The notes: generated by a model from the sequence alone, not told the origin. DNA of 64,000 nucleotides from Streptomyces flavofungini (GCF_014650815.1 NZ_BMVR01000002.1:186001-250000), one strand, 5' to 3'. Numbered from the stretch's first letter, positions 16,380-24,618 are shown. Translations and numbers: made by a program.

Positions 16380-17138
16380 ATGGGGCGTGAAGACTTCTCG
16401 CAGGCGGGCTACGGCGTACGTTTCGAGTGGGGCACGTCCGGCGCGAAACGGCTCGCGCCCGCCGTCTCCTGCCTGGTGATCGTCGACGTCCTGTCGTTCA
16501 CCACGTCGGTGTCGGTCGCCGTCGAGTCCGGCTCGCGGGTCTTCCCGTACCCGTGGCGCGACGAGAGCGCGACGGCGTTCGCCCGGCAGATGGACGCCCG
16601 GCTCGCGGTGGGGCGGCGGGCCGTCACCGAGGCCAGCCCCTGGTCGCTGTCCCCGGCCGCGCTGCGGCGCGCCCCGCTCGCCCCGCGCCTGGTCCTGCCC
16701 TCGCCCAACGGCTCCGCGATCGCCGCGTCGGCGAGCGGCGTGGACGTCGCCGCCGGTTCGCTGCGCAACGCGACCGCCGTGGCCCGGTGGCTCGCGGACC
16801 GGGGCCACGGCACCCCCGAGCACCCCGTCGGTGTGATCGCGTCGGGCGAGCGCTGGCCGGACGGCACGCTGCGGCCCGCCCTGGAGGACCTGCTCGGCGC
16901 GGGCGCGGTGATCTCCGCGCTGCGGGAGCACGGCGGCTCGGCACTCTCCCCGGAGGCCGCGACGGCCGCGTCGGCGTTCGTCGCGGCCGTGGACGTGGGG
17001 GACGCGGTCGCGTCCTGTTCGTCCGGCCGGGAGCTGGCCGACGGCGGCTACGCGGAGGACGTGGCGATCGCGACGGAGCTGGACGCGTCGGCGGTGGTGC
17101 CGGTGCTCACGCACGGGGCGTTCGTCGCGGCCGAGTAA
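16380..17138 (+). CDS. comB: 2-phosphosulfolactate phosphatase (ComB) family protein
   Basis: The 252-residue product has ComB family features: CLVIVDVLSFTTSVSVA, the RLVLPSPNGSAI segment, GSLRNATAVARWL, VIASGERWPDGTLRPALEDLLGAG. True ComB removes phosphate from 2-phosphosulfolactate in coenzyme M synthesis and needs Mg2+. Streptomyces are not known to make coenzyme M, so the substrate is probably another phosphorylated hydroxy acid. The start is weakly supported, with no clear ribosome site before the ATG at 16380. It lies 107 bp after the GH6 gene and converges on glxA. Confidence 0.82.
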   Translation: MGREDFSQAGYGVRFEWGTSGAKRLAPAVSCLVIVDVLSFTTSVSVAVESGSRVFPYPWRDESATAFARQMDARLAVGRRAVTEASPWSLSPAALRRAPLAPRLVLPSPNGSAIAASASGVDVAAGSLRNATAVARWLADRGHGTPEHPVGVIASGERWPDGTLRPALEDLLGAGAVISALREHGGSALSPEAATAASAFVAAVDVGDAVASCSSGRELADGGYAEDVAIATELDASAVVPVLTHGAFVAAE

Positions 17139-17159
17139 GGGCCCGTCGCGGCCGGGTGC

Positions 17160-17195
17160 GGGCCGGGTGAAGGCCATCCGGCACCCACCCGGCCC
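17160..17195. terminator. Bidirectional terminator between comB-like gene and glxA
   Basis: GGGCCGGGTG (17160-17169) pairs with CACCCGGCCC (17186-17195). It lies between two converging stop codons. Confidence 0.55.
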
Positions 17196-17207
17196 CACCT
17201 CGCCTCC

Positions 17208-19187
17208 TCACTTCACGTGCACCCACTTCGCCTCCGACGAGGCCCCCGACGCGTCCGTCACGAACAGCATGTACCAGCCGGGCGGCACCAGCGCCGCGTC
17301 CCCGCGGGGCACGTCCACGGTCACCGAGCCCGGCCCCTTGGTGAGCCCGAGCGCGATCGACCGCTGCTCCACGTCGGTGGTGTGCGTGACCGCGCTCGGC
17401 CGCATCAGACGGGCCGAGACCAGCTTCTCCGGGTGCGCGGTACGGAAGGTCGCGCGGCCGTCGGCGGGCAGGACGTCGGGCCCGGTGCCGAGCACGGGCC
17501 GGTTCTTGCCGGACTTGTGCAGGGACGGCGGCGTGAAGATCTCCATGCGCTGCTCGAAGTGGCCGAGCTTGGTGTTCTGCTCGTTGTCGAAGAGCGGGTC
17601 GGAGCCGAAGGTGGCGACGCGCCCGTCGGGCAGGAGCAGCGCCTCGGAGTGGTAGTTGCGGCCGACCTTGGGATCGGCGGCGGCGCGGAAGGCACCCCGG
17701 CCCGCGTCGCCCTTCGGGTCGTAGAACTGGGCCTTGAGGATGTTGCTGGCGCTGCGGCCGCGGTAGTCGGACGAGCCGTTGGTGGTGAACACCGAGTCGT
17801 CCGGCATCAGGACGCTGTTCAGGTAGCGGGTGCCCTGCGGCAGTTCGGGCCCGGTCCTGAAGGCGGGGTTGTCCTGCTTCAGGTCGATGACGGCGGTGCG
17901 CTTGGTGGCCTTCTTGGACTCGCCGACCCCGCCGCCGCCGAGGATCATCACCTTCTGGTCCTGCGCGGGCGGCAGCAGCACGGACCCGGACGTCTCGGTC
18001 TGGTCGAGGTCGGTGAGGCCGGGCACCTTCTCGAACTTGTTGGTCTTCAGGTCCCACAGGCCGGGCGCGCGGCCCTTGTTGGCGGGGCCGTAACCGGCGT
18101 TGGAGGCGGGGTAGAAGAGCTTGCCGCCCTTGGTGAGGAACAGCGCCGGGTAGGTGGGGAAGTACCGCTTGGGTCCTTCGGTCCACTTCTTCGTCTTCGG
18201 GTCGTAGATCTCGTTGTCGCCGGGGTCGATGACGCCGACGTCGTCGAGCCCGGACACGGCGAGCACCCGGCCGTCCTCCAGGCCGACCAGCGTGGGGTAC
18301 CAGCGGGCCTTGTCCATCGGCTCCACGGCGACGTACTTCTCCGCGACCGGGTCGAACTCGTAGGCCGCCCTGATGCCCTGGAAGTCCTGCTTGTCCATGG
18401 TGAGCTTCTCGGCGATGCCGTACGTGTTGTCGGCCTCCTTGCCGGTCAGGCCCTCGATCTCGTACTGCGCGGACTTCTCCGTGACCATCGGGGCGCCCTC
18501 GCGGACGGCCTCCACGAAGACCCGCGCCTCGCTCGCGACGACCTTCGTCTTCCAGGGCCGCATCACACCGGCCTTGGAGTACGTGATCTCGAAGTCGCGT
18601 TCGGCCTTGGGAACCGTCACGTCGAAGCGGCTGACGTACTCGACGCCCGACGGCGAGCGGAACTTGGTGCCCTTCTTCAGGACGACGGGCTTGTCCGGGT
18701 TCTCGTTCTTGACCCGCATGCCGCCGCCCGCGCGCTCCACCTCGCCGTCGAGGAGTTCGTAGCGCGCGGTGCCGCCCGCGACCAGGAGGCGGCCGTCGGG
18801 GAGCTGGGCGTGGCCGGAGCAGAAGAAGTCCACGGGGGTCTTGATCTTCTTGAAGCTGTTGTTCTCGGGGTCCCAGAGCACGGTGTCGAAGGACCCGGCG
18901 TCGAACTTCTTCTGCTCGTTCCCGGACCCGGCGACGATCAGTACCTTCCCGGTGTGCAGCAGGGCGGCGTGGATGGCGTTGGTGCGGAACTCCTCCGGAA
19001 TGCCGACCTGCTTCCACGACCCGTACTTCTTCATGTAGCCGGGCCGGGAGATCTTGTACTCGTGGTACTTCTCCTCGGCGAAGGAGACGGCGGCGGGGGC
19101 GTTGAGGCCGATGAGCACGGCGCCCGCGCCCACGCCGAAGACGATCTTCTTGGTGCGCTGGGAGAACTCGGGGGGCCGAAGGGGCAT
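17208..19187 (-). CDS. glxA: Copper radical oxidase GlxA (galactose/glyoxal oxidase family)
   Basis: The 659-residue protein has a short cytoplasmic start, one N-terminal anchor (IVFGVGAGAVLIGLNAPAAV, about 16-35) and a kelch-type seven-bladed propeller with C-terminal DUF1929. The mononuclear copper radical site can be seen: Cys123 in FFCSGHA and Tyr297 in RWYPT (the crosslinked pair), the ligands Tyr512-His513 in NYHSEALLLPDG, and His602 in SAVTHTTD. The enzyme oxidises an alcohol to an aldehyde with release of H2O2. In S. lividans and S. coelicolor GlxA modifies the CslA glucan at hyphal tips, needed for normal morphology and pellet formation. The cslA stop is 4 bp upstream, and its last codons supply the GGAGG site, so the pair is coupled. 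Confidence 0.95.
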   Translation of the reverse strand: MPLRPPEFSQRTKKIVFGVGAGAVLIGLNAPAAVSFAEEKYHEYKISRPGYMKKYGSWKQVGIPEEFRTNAIHAALLHTGKVLIVAGSGNEQKKFDAGSFDTVLWDPENNSFKKIKTPVDFFCSGHAQLPDGRLLVAGGTARYELLDGEVERAGGGMRVKNENPDKPVVLKKGTKFRSPSGVEYVSRFDVTVPKAERDFEITYSKAGVMRPWKTKVVASEARVFVEAVREGAPMVTEKSAQYEIEGLTGKEADNTYGIAEKLTMDKQDFQGIRAAYEFDPVAEKYVAVEPMDKARWYPTLVGLEDGRVLAVSGLDDVGVIDPGDNEIYDPKTKKWTEGPKRYFPTYPALFLTKGGKLFYPASNAGYGPANKGRAPGLWDLKTNKFEKVPGLTDLDQTETSGSVLLPPAQDQKVMILGGGGVGESKKATKRTAVIDLKQDNPAFRTGPELPQGTRYLNSVLMPDDSVFTTNGSSDYRGRSASNILKAQFYDPKGDAGRGAFRAAADPKVGRNYHSEALLLPDGRVATFGSDPLFDNEQNTKLGHFEQRMEIFTPPSLHKSGKNRPVLGTGPDVLPADGRATFRTAHPEKLVSARLMRPSAVTHTTDVEQRSIALGLTKGPGSVTVDVPRGDAALVPPGWYMLFVTDASGASSEAKWVHVK

Positions 19188-19191
19188 GGCG

Positions 19192-21063
19192 TCAGTTACC
19201 TCCAGTCGTCGTGCCGGTGGCGAAGGCGGGCTCCGGCTCGCCGTCGGCGCCCGCGCCGCTGTCCTTGAGCCGCTGCCGGGCCACGGCGTCCTTGCGGGCC
19301 CGCTGGTCGCGGACGGCGGTGAAGGTCCACACCGCGACCGGCGCCAGCGAGATGACCATGGCGAGCACCGCCCAGGTCCGCATCGCCACATGGGTGTGGT
19401 CGAGCACGAACGACGCGACCAGCGAACTGGCGAGGACCGCCGCCCAGAACAGATGGACCCGGAAGGTCAGCAGCCGGTCCGGGGTGGCCCCGCCGCCCTT
19501 GGGGGTGACGACGAAGCGGCACGGGCGGCGCAGCGCGGCGGCGCCGAGGGACTTGGCGTAGATGGGCGCGGACAGCGCCGACATCCCCATCCCGGCGAGG
19601 CCGCCGGAGCCCGCGGGTTCGTGCGGGGAGACGTTGTGGCGCCGGTTCCACAGGTAGAGGCCGATCTGCAGGGCGGCGGCGTCGCTGTAGAGCATCAGCC
19701 ACACGGAGGCGGCGACCTGCGTTCCGGAGGCCCCGAACCACAGGAACAGCACGCAGCTGAGGATGCCGAGGAGCCAGTTGACGGCCGTCATCGGGTAGTA
19801 GACGAGCATCAGCGTGTACGAGAAGAGGCGCCCGGGCGGCATGGTGAACGGCGCCTTCCAGTACTGCTTGATCAGCGTCTCGTACGTGCCGCGCGACCAG
19901 CGCAGCTGCTGGGTGAAGAAGTCCGTCCAGGAGGCGGGCCCCTCCCCCACGGCCAGCACGTCCGGGGTGTACACCGACCGCCAGTGCCGTCCGGTGCCCG
20001 GGTTCTTGTGCCGGTGCAGCTCGAAGCCGGTGGCCATGTCCTCGGTGATCGAGTCGTACAGGCCGCCGACCTGGCGCAGGGCGGCGATGCGGACGACGTT
20101 GTTGGTGCCGACGAACATGGGCGCCCGGTAGCGGTTGCCGGCCCGCTGGATCAGGGCGTGGAAGAGGAACTGCTGGGACTCGGCGGCCTTGGTGACCGGT
20201 GAGACGTAGTTGCCGTACACCTGCGGGCCCACGACGAACGCCACGTCCGGGTCGCGGAAGAAGCCCATCATCCGCTCCAGGAAGTTCGGCAGCGGTACGT
20301 GGTCGGTGTCCACGGAGGCGAAGAAGTCGTAGTCGCCGCCGTGCATGGCGAGCCAGGCGTTGTAGTTGCCGTGCTTGGTGCGGGTCTTGTGCGGGCCCTT
20401 CTTGCGGTTCCACTCCGGGACGCCGAGGCGGGTGAAGTGGCGTACGCCCAGTTCCTCGCAGAGCGCCTTGGCCTGGTCGTCGTCGCCCTCGTCCAGCAGC
20501 CAGACGTCCAGGGGGCCGGTGTGGTGTATCCGCACGGCGCCTTCGAGCGTGGCGCGGACCATCGAGATCGGCTCCTTGCCCGGTACGTACGTCGTGAGGA
20601 AGGCGACGCGGGTGCCCGCCTCGGGCACGACCGGGACCGGGTCGCGGGCGACCATCGTGGCGTGCGCGATCGACACCACGTTGACCAGCATGAACAGCTC
20701 GATCAGGCCGATCGCGACGAGCATCGTCACGTCCAGGCCGACCAGCCAGCGGTCGCCGCCCTCGCGCTCCGTCCAGTGCGTGGGCCAGACGAGGTACACC
20801 AGCAGGGCGCCGGTCAGGAGGGGGGCCAGGGTCATCAGCAGGAGGGCGCGTATTCGGTGCGGCTCGCGGGCGAGGAGCGGGCGGTACTGCACCCGGTAGC
20901 CGGAGTGCCCGGTGCCCTCGCCGGTGCCGCTCCCGGCCCCGCCGTCCGGCTCGGTGAGCGGTCCGGCGAGCCGGCTGTGGGTGTCGTAGTCGTAGCCCTC
21001 CGGCCGCACAGCGCCCTCCAGGTGATCGAACAAGCCGATACCCACACAAAAGTGGAGATTCAC
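19192..21063 (-). CDS. cslA: Cellulose synthase-like glycosyltransferase CslA (GT2)
   Basis: The product has about 623 residues with two N-terminal membrane segments (LLLMTLAPLLTGALLVYLVW; TMLVAIGLIELFMLVNVV), then a processive GT2 domain: DEGDDD, SVDTDHVP (DxD), ITEDMATGFE (TED) and QQLRWSRG (QxxRW). About five more C-terminal membrane segments follow. CslA polymerises a beta-glucan at the hyphal tip and is known to interact with the polarity protein DivIVA. The start is unsure: GTG at 21063 has no good ribosome site, and an in-frame GTG at 21045 is possible. It is in an operon with glxA, without the usual accessory cellulose genes. Confidence 0.94.
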   Translation of the reverse strand: MNLHFCVGIGLFDHLEGAVRPEGYDYDTHSRLAGPLTEPDGGAGSGTGEGTGHSGYRVQYRPLLAREPHRIRALLLMTLAPLLTGALLVYLVWPTHWTEREGGDRWLVGLDVTMLVAIGLIELFMLVNVVSIAHATMVARDPVPVVPEAGTRVAFLTTYVPGKEPISMVRATLEGAVRIHHTGPLDVWLLDEGDDDQAKALCEELGVRHFTRLGVPEWNRKKGPHKTRTKHGNYNAWLAMHGGDYDFFASVDTDHVPLPNFLERMMGFFRDPDVAFVVGPQVYGNYVSPVTKAAESQQFLFHALIQRAGNRYRAPMFVGTNNVVRIAALRQVGGLYDSITEDMATGFELHRHKNPGTGRHWRSVYTPDVLAVGEGPASWTDFFTQQLRWSRGTYETLIKQYWKAPFTMPPGRLFSYTLMLVYYPMTAVNWLLGILSCVLFLWFGASGTQVAASVWLMLYSDAAALQIGLYLWNRRHNVSPHEPAGSGGLAGMGMSALSAPIYAKSLGAAALRRPCRFVVTPKGGGATPDRLLTFRVHLFWAAVLASSLVASFVLDHTHVAMRTWAVLAMVISLAPVAVWTFTAVRDQRARKDAVARQRLKDSGAGADGEPEPAFATGTTTGGN

Positions 21064-21444
21064 CGGCGTGTCGAACCGGACGCGTCCGTGCGAGCGGTTT
21101 TATCCTGCGGCGGCTCCGGAACGAGGGGTCACCCCGCGCCCCGCGATGCCCCCTGGGCGGGTGGGCTCACCCCGGCCCGCAGGCTGGCCTGGGGTGCGTG
21201 CTTCACCCCCGCCCGCCCACCCGTTTCCGCTGGTCCACAGGCCTCGGGCCGCCCGTGCCACTCCCCCTGTCCGGCGCCCGCAGCCGCACCGTGCCCGGCG
21301 CCGGCAGCACGGCCGGTGCCCGCTGCGGCCAACAGGGCGCAGCCGCTCCGCGCGCCGCCCTGGAGCCTGCTTGGCGGAGGGGCACGGCCCCGGGCCGACG
21401 GAGCCCGTGATGTGAGGGGAAGGGCACCCCGGCCCCCAGAGGCG
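21064..21444. other. 381-bp gene-free region upstream of cslA
   Basis: No credible gene is present. The part near 21100 contains GGATAAAAC when read on the minus strand, a possible -10 region for cslA. The rest is G/C-rich with many short self-complementary tracts and no ordered repeat. It also receives the 3' end of the TetR gene at 21445. Confidence 0.5.
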
Positions 21445-22089
21445 TCAGCCCCGCGTCGCCCGGCGCAGGCGGTGGCGTACCGCCCGCTGGGCCACGGGGC
21501 CCAGGTCGTCGAGGGCCGCGACCACGGCGCCCAGCTGCTCCAGGGCGTCCAGCGCTCGCAGCGCCCCGTCCTGGTCCACCCCTTCGTAGAGTTCGATGCC
21601 GACGAACGACGCCGCGACGGCCCGGGCGAGGCCGACCGGGTCGGCGAACTCGCCGAGGGGGGTGGAGGCGAGGACCCGGACGAGGACCTTCTCGACCTCG
21701 GCGACCCAGAGGGACAGCCCCGCGGCGGTCGCGGCGGCGAGCCGAGGCTGCGTCTGCGCCCCGGCGAGCAACTGCCCGAGCACCGCGACATGCCCGGCCT
21801 CCCGCTCCACCTCGTGCATCTCCCGCCCGAAGGCGAGCAGTTCGGAGAGGGAGGAGATCGCGGCGAGCCGCTCCCGGTAGCGGCCGACCCGCTGCTCCGT
21901 CGCGTACCGGCACGCCTCGGAGAGCAGTTCGTCGACCGACCCGAAGTGGTAGAAGACGAGCGCCTGATTGACCCCGGCGGCCGCCGCGACGGTACGCGCC
22001 GACGTCTTGGCGATCCCGTGCTCGGTGAGCGTACGGACGGCCCCGTCGAGCAGCTTCTCCCGCGTCCCCGCTCCCGCCTGCGGACTCAC
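21445..22089 (-). CDS. TetR-family regulator of the DUF4166 operon
   Basis: The 214-residue protein has a TetR N-terminus (TREKLLDGAVRTLTEHGIAKTSARTVAAAAGVNQALVFYHFGSVDELL) at residues 9-55 and an all-helical C-terminal domain. It starts at a GTG overlapping the DUF4166 stop (GTGA), so it is the third gene of a tightly coupled leftward operon. Two 18-bp palindromes upstream of the first gene (23567-23584 and 23611-23628) are the likely operators, giving feedback control. The ligand is unknown, perhaps a lipid judging by the SRPBCC partner. Confidence 0.88.
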   Translation of the reverse strand: MSPQAGAGTREKLLDGAVRTLTEHGIAKTSARTVAAAAGVNQALVFYHFGSVDELLSEACRYATEQRVGRYRERLAAISSLSELLAFGREMHEVEREAGHVAVLGQLLAGAQTQPRLAAATAAGLSLWVAEVEKVLVRVLASTPLGEFADPVGLARAVAASFVGIELYEGVDQDGALRALDALEQLGAVVAALDDLGPVAQRAVRHRLRRATRG

Positions 22090-22766
22090 GCCCGCACCTC
22101 CTCACGCACGGGCCGCAGCCCCGCCCGCACCCCGCACTCCCGCACCGCGCGGTACCCCGCCACGAACGACCCCTCGTACCCGAACAGCGGCCCGAAGTAC
22201 CGGTTCAAGACCCGCACTTGGATCCGGAACCGCCCGGAGCGCTCGTCGTACGACTCACGGACCTCCGCGTCGCCCCCGATGACATCGGGAACGGGCACGT
22301 CCACCGGCCCCTCCCGGAACCGGTGCGCCCCGGACCGGATGACCAGCGACCCGTCCGGCCGGGCCGCGAAGTGCAGGTCGCTCGCGAGGTGCTGATGGGT
22401 GCCCAGATAGTCGAGCACGCGGTCGCCCCGGGGCCCGAGGACCATCTGGGCGTCGAAGCGCCGGGCCCGCCCGGGCAGCTGGAAGGTACGCACGAAGGTC
22501 ACCGTCTCACGGCCGAACGAGTCGGCGTACGGCACGTTCTCGATGGTGAAGGGGACGTTGCGGCCCGCGCGCGGGACGAGGATGTTGCGGGTCGCGCCGA
22601 CCGCGAGGAACGGCTTCACGAAGCTGCGCCCGTGCCAGATCCGGTCCATCACGCCCCGCCCGAAGCACGCCTCGCCGCTGTCGAGCCCTACGGAGAAGCG
22701 CCGTTGGAGGGCGGGGTGCAGCCGTTCGAAGTCGGCGCCCATGGCGGTGCGGAAGATCGAGGTCAT
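22086..22766 (-). CDS. DUF4166 domain protein
   Basis: The 226-residue product starts MTSIFRTAMGADFERLHPALQRRFSV. Conserved-looking stretches include FTIENVPYADSFGRETVTFVRTF and VLNRYFGPLFGYEGSF. This matches DUF4166, a family of unknown function often fused or adjacent to saccharopine-reductase-like proteins. It is not exported and has no obvious catalytic triad. Its ATG overlaps the stop of the SRPBCC gene and its stop overlaps the TetR GTG, so all three are translated together. A lipid- or ligand-binding role is only a guess. Confidence 0.8.
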   Translation of the reverse strand: MTSIFRTAMGADFERLHPALQRRFSVGLDSGEACFGRGVMDRIWHGRSFVKPFLAVGATRNILVPRAGRNVPFTIENVPYADSFGRETVTFVRTFQLPGRARRFDAQMVLGPRGDRVLDYLGTHQHLASDLHFAARPDGSLVIRSGAHRFREGPVDVPVPDVIGGDAEVRESYDERSGRFRIQVRVLNRYFGPLFGYEGSFVAGYRAVRECGVRAGLRPVREEVRA

Positions 22767-23542
22767 GCGGGCAGCTCCGTACGGTGCGCGGGGGCGGTGG
22801 AGGTGGCGGGCCCCTCGGGAGGGGTGGGGACGTCCAGCGCGTCCAGGAGGCGCGGCGCACGCGCCCGCTCCGGGGGCGTGCGCAGGCAGCGCCGCGCCGC
22901 CGGAGTCGTCGGCAGCGGCGGCACGACGAGGACGAGCGCGGCGACGACCAGGGCGGCCACCGGCCCGGCGAACACCCCCGCCGCGGCCACGCACAGGGCG
23001 CGCGCCACGACCTCACCGACGCCGTGGACGAGCCCCCGCTCGGGGGTGATCCCGCGCTCCAGCCACAGCCGAAGCCGGTCGAAGGACCACGCCGTCGCCC
23101 ACCCCATCAGCGGCCGCAGGACGGCCCGGTCGGCGAGCGCCCCGAGGCGCCCCCAGCGCGGCCGGTAGTCGTACCCGGTGAGGAAGCGGACTCCGTCGCC
23201 CGTCGGTACGTAGCGCCAGTAGCCGCTGCCCTCGGCGAGGAGCGACAGAGGGTGCGGCGAGGCGAACCGGAGCGCCGAGGTCCGGGTGCCGTCCGGTCGG
23301 CGCTTCTCGCCCGCGCTGACGCCGGTCCCGGCGATGGTGAGGAAGGGCAGGACGCGCGTGGCGTACCGGAAGCGCCGCGGTGCGCCGGGGGCGCCGGGGG
23401 TGCCGGGCAGATAGTCGATCTCCGTGAAGCGCAGGTCCCAGCGCTGGTGGAGCCCGGGCTCCTGCGTGCGCTCCCACAGCTCGTCGAGGTCGGCGCGGAT
23501 CAGCGCCTCGACGTACAGACTCGGCGGACTTCCGTGAGCCAT
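22763..23542 (-). CDS. SRPBCC-like (START-fold) protein with C-terminal membrane segment
   Basis: The 259-residue product begins MAHGSPPSLYVEALIRADLDELWERTQEPGLHQRWDLRF, the usual start of SRPBCC/polyketide cyclase-like domains, and runs as a single domain to about residue 170. A hydrophobic stretch follows (ALCVAAAGVFAGPVAALVVAALVLVV), then a Pro/Arg-rich tail, so it may be membrane-anchored. Such folds bind hydrophobic ligands. It is the first gene of the operon with DUF4166 and TetR, preceded by two palindromic operators. The ATG at 23542 has only GGGG as a ribosome site. Confidence 0.72.
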   Translation of the reverse strand: MAHGSPPSLYVEALIRADLDELWERTQEPGLHQRWDLRFTEIDYLPGTPGAPGAPRRFRYATRVLPFLTIAGTGVSAGEKRRPDGTRTSALRFASPHPLSLLAEGSGYWRYVPTGDGVRFLTGYDYRPRWGRLGALADRAVLRPLMGWATAWSFDRLRLWLERGITPERGLVHGVGEVVARALCVAAAGVFAGPVAALVVAALVLVVPPLPTTPAARRCLRTPPERARAPRLLDALDVPTPPEGPATSTAPAHRTELPA

Positions 23543-23566
23543 GACAAACCCCCACGTCGGCAGGTG

Positions 23567-23584
23567 TTTGAGCGACTGCTCAAA
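23567..23584. promoter_or_regulatory. TetR operator 1 of the DUF4166 operon
   Basis: TTTGAGCGACTGCTCAAA has perfect 7-bp arms around a 4-bp centre. It lies 25 bp upstream of the SRPBCC gene start (read leftwards). Its reverse complement is almost identical to operator 2. A TetR gene closes the operon. Confidence 0.75.
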
Positions 23585-23610
23585 CTTCCTGCCCCGGAAC
23601 CTACCGCCTG

Positions 23611-23628
23611 TTTGAGCAGTCGCTCAAG
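23611..23628. promoter_or_regulatory. TetR operator 2 of the DUF4166 operon
   Basis: TTTGAGCAGTCGCTCAAG equals the reverse complement of operator 1 at 17 of 18 positions. The two centres are 44 bp apart, about four helical turns, so dimers would sit on the same face of the DNA. The promoter must lie around or between them. Confidence 0.75.
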
Positions 23629-23639
23629 TCCAGGCACGC

Positions 23640-23755
23640 GGGCACGCGAACAGCGGGCACGCGAACAGCGGGCACGCGAACAGCGGGCACGCGAACAGCG
23701 GGCACGCGAACAGCGGGCACGCGAACAGCGGGCACGCGAACAGCGGGCACGCGAA
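23640..23755. repeat. 15-bp tandem repeat array, seven full copies
   Basis: The unit GGGCACGCGAACAGC is repeated seven times without any base change, then 11 bp of an eighth copy, with a degenerate GGCACGC before the first. It lies between operator 2 and the terminator at 23755. The unit is a multiple of three, but no credible gene crosses it. The perfect identity points to recent expansion by slippage, so copy number may vary between strains. Confidence 0.9.
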
Positions 23756-23786
23756 AGCCCCCGCCGGGTTTCCCCGGCGGGGGCTT
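23755..23786 (-). terminator. Strong hairpin terminator after the thiamine-binding gene
   Basis: AAGCCCCCGCCGGG pairs with CCCGGCGGGGGCTT around a 4-nt loop. It ends the leftward DUF3817/thiamine-binding operon, 19 bp past its stop codon. It also insulates that operon from the repeat array. Confidence 0.75.
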
Positions 23787-23804
23787 GAGCAGTGCGGGCA
23801 GCGG

Positions 23805-24098
23805 CTACGCCGACAGGTGCCGCTCCACCGTCTCGACCTTGGACGTCATCCCGTCCGTCACGCCCGGCCGGATGTCGGCCTTGAGGACGACGGAGACGCG
23901 CGGCGCACGCGCCTCGACGGCGGCGACGGCGCGCTTGACGACGTCCATCACCTCGTCCCACTCACCCTCGATCGAGGTGAACATCGCGTCGGTCCGGTTG
24001 GGCAGGCCCGACTCTCGGACGACGCGGACGGCGTCGGCCACGTACTCGCCGACGTCCTCGCCGACGCCAAGCGGCGTCACGGAGAAGGCGACGATCAT
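23805..24098 (-). CDS. MTH1187-family thiamine-binding protein
   Basis: The 97-residue product starts [32 protein letters not shown] and contains the family pattern [18 protein letters not shown] and [11 protein letters not shown]. The family (YkoF-like ferredoxin fold, MTH1187/DUF77) binds thiamine or related pyrimidines and forms tetramers. The ATG overlaps the DUF3817 stop (ATGA), so the genes are coupled, and a terminator follows. A regulatory or salvage role is inferred; no thi genes are nearby. Confidence 0.85.
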   Translation of the reverse strand: MIVAFSVTPLGVGEDVGEYVADAVRVVRESGLPNRTDAMFTSIEGEWDEVMDVVKRAVAAVEARAPRVSVVLKADIRPGVTDGMTSKVETVERHLSA

Positions 24099-24439
24099 GC
24101 GTTCACGACCCCTTCGCGGCGGGCGCGCGAGGCCATGACCGCCGCCTCGGCCTCCCGCTTCAGCTTGCGGTCGGCGAAGAAGCCGCCGGCCGGGAGCACG
24201 GAGAGGACGAAGTAGAGGATGCCCGTCTTGGCGTCCCACCTGGTGCGGATCCAGGCGTCGAGCCAGAACAGCACGTACAGGAGGAACAGCAGGCCGTGGA
24301 TCATGCCCATCGCCGGGACGGCGTTGAAGTCCGTGGTCCGCTTCAGCACCGAGCAGACGATCAGGAGCAGGAAGGACACGGCCTCGGGAATCGAGACCAG
24401 GCGGAGGCGGCGGAGTGCGGAGGCGGTCTTGATGTCCAC
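24095..24439 (-). CDS. DUF3817 small integral membrane protein (second copy)
   Basis: The 114-residue product has hydrophobic segments [38 protein letters not shown] and [15 protein letters not shown], then a basic tail. It is a paralogue of the gene at 11518-11850 with the same layout ([10 protein letters not shown] and GGFFADRK against QIHGVLFI and AAFFVERK). The start is a GTG with GAAGGTGACC upstream. It is coupled to the thiamine-binding gene. The function is unknown. Confidence 0.82.
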   Translation of the reverse strand: MDIKTASALRRLRLVSIPEAVSFLLLIVCSVLKRTTDFNAVPAMGMIHGLLFLLYVLFWLDAWIRTRWDAKTGILYFVLSVLPAGGFFADRKLKREAEAAVMASRARREGVVNA

Positions 24440-24470
24440 GGGTCACCTTCGGGGCAGGGTCGGCGTCGAT

Positions 24471-24490
24471 CTTGTGAACGGATGCACAAG
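24471..24490. promoter_or_regulatory. Inverted repeat upstream of the DUF3817 operon
   Basis: CTTGTG and CACAAG form perfect 6-bp arms 8 bp apart, 32 bp upstream of the GTG at 24439. The inner part TGTGA-N6-GCACA is close to a Crp-type site (one mismatch). Streptomyces Crp, or a dedicated repressor, could bind here. Confidence 0.4.
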
Positions 24491-24522
24491 CGGTCCCCCA
24501 TTGTGGCATCAGGGACTGCTCG

Positions 24523-24567
24523 GGGACCTTCCGGGGTGCGCTCTCCGGGACTTTCCAGGGTGCGGTC
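24523..24567. repeat. 21-bp direct repeat upstream of the AIM24 operon
   Basis: GGGACCTTCCGGGGTGCGCTC (24523-24543) and a copy with 3 mismatches (24547-24567) are 24 bp apart. They end 51 bp before the first AIM24 gene start, where an activator or repressor would bind. No protein is known for them. Confidence 0.5.
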
Positions 24568-24618
24568 AGGGTCGGTGACTCTGTCGCCGGGCACCGCGCT
24601 GCGGATACCTTCGCCTTC

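Noticed and set aside
23640-23755. CRISPR array
   Set aside because: The units are directly adjacent with no spacers, and no cas gene is present.
23500-23961. A repeat protein (ARCSR units) on the minus strand over the tandem array
   Set aside because: It crosses a terminator and both flanking genes, has no ribosome site, and the array is simply a multiple of three.
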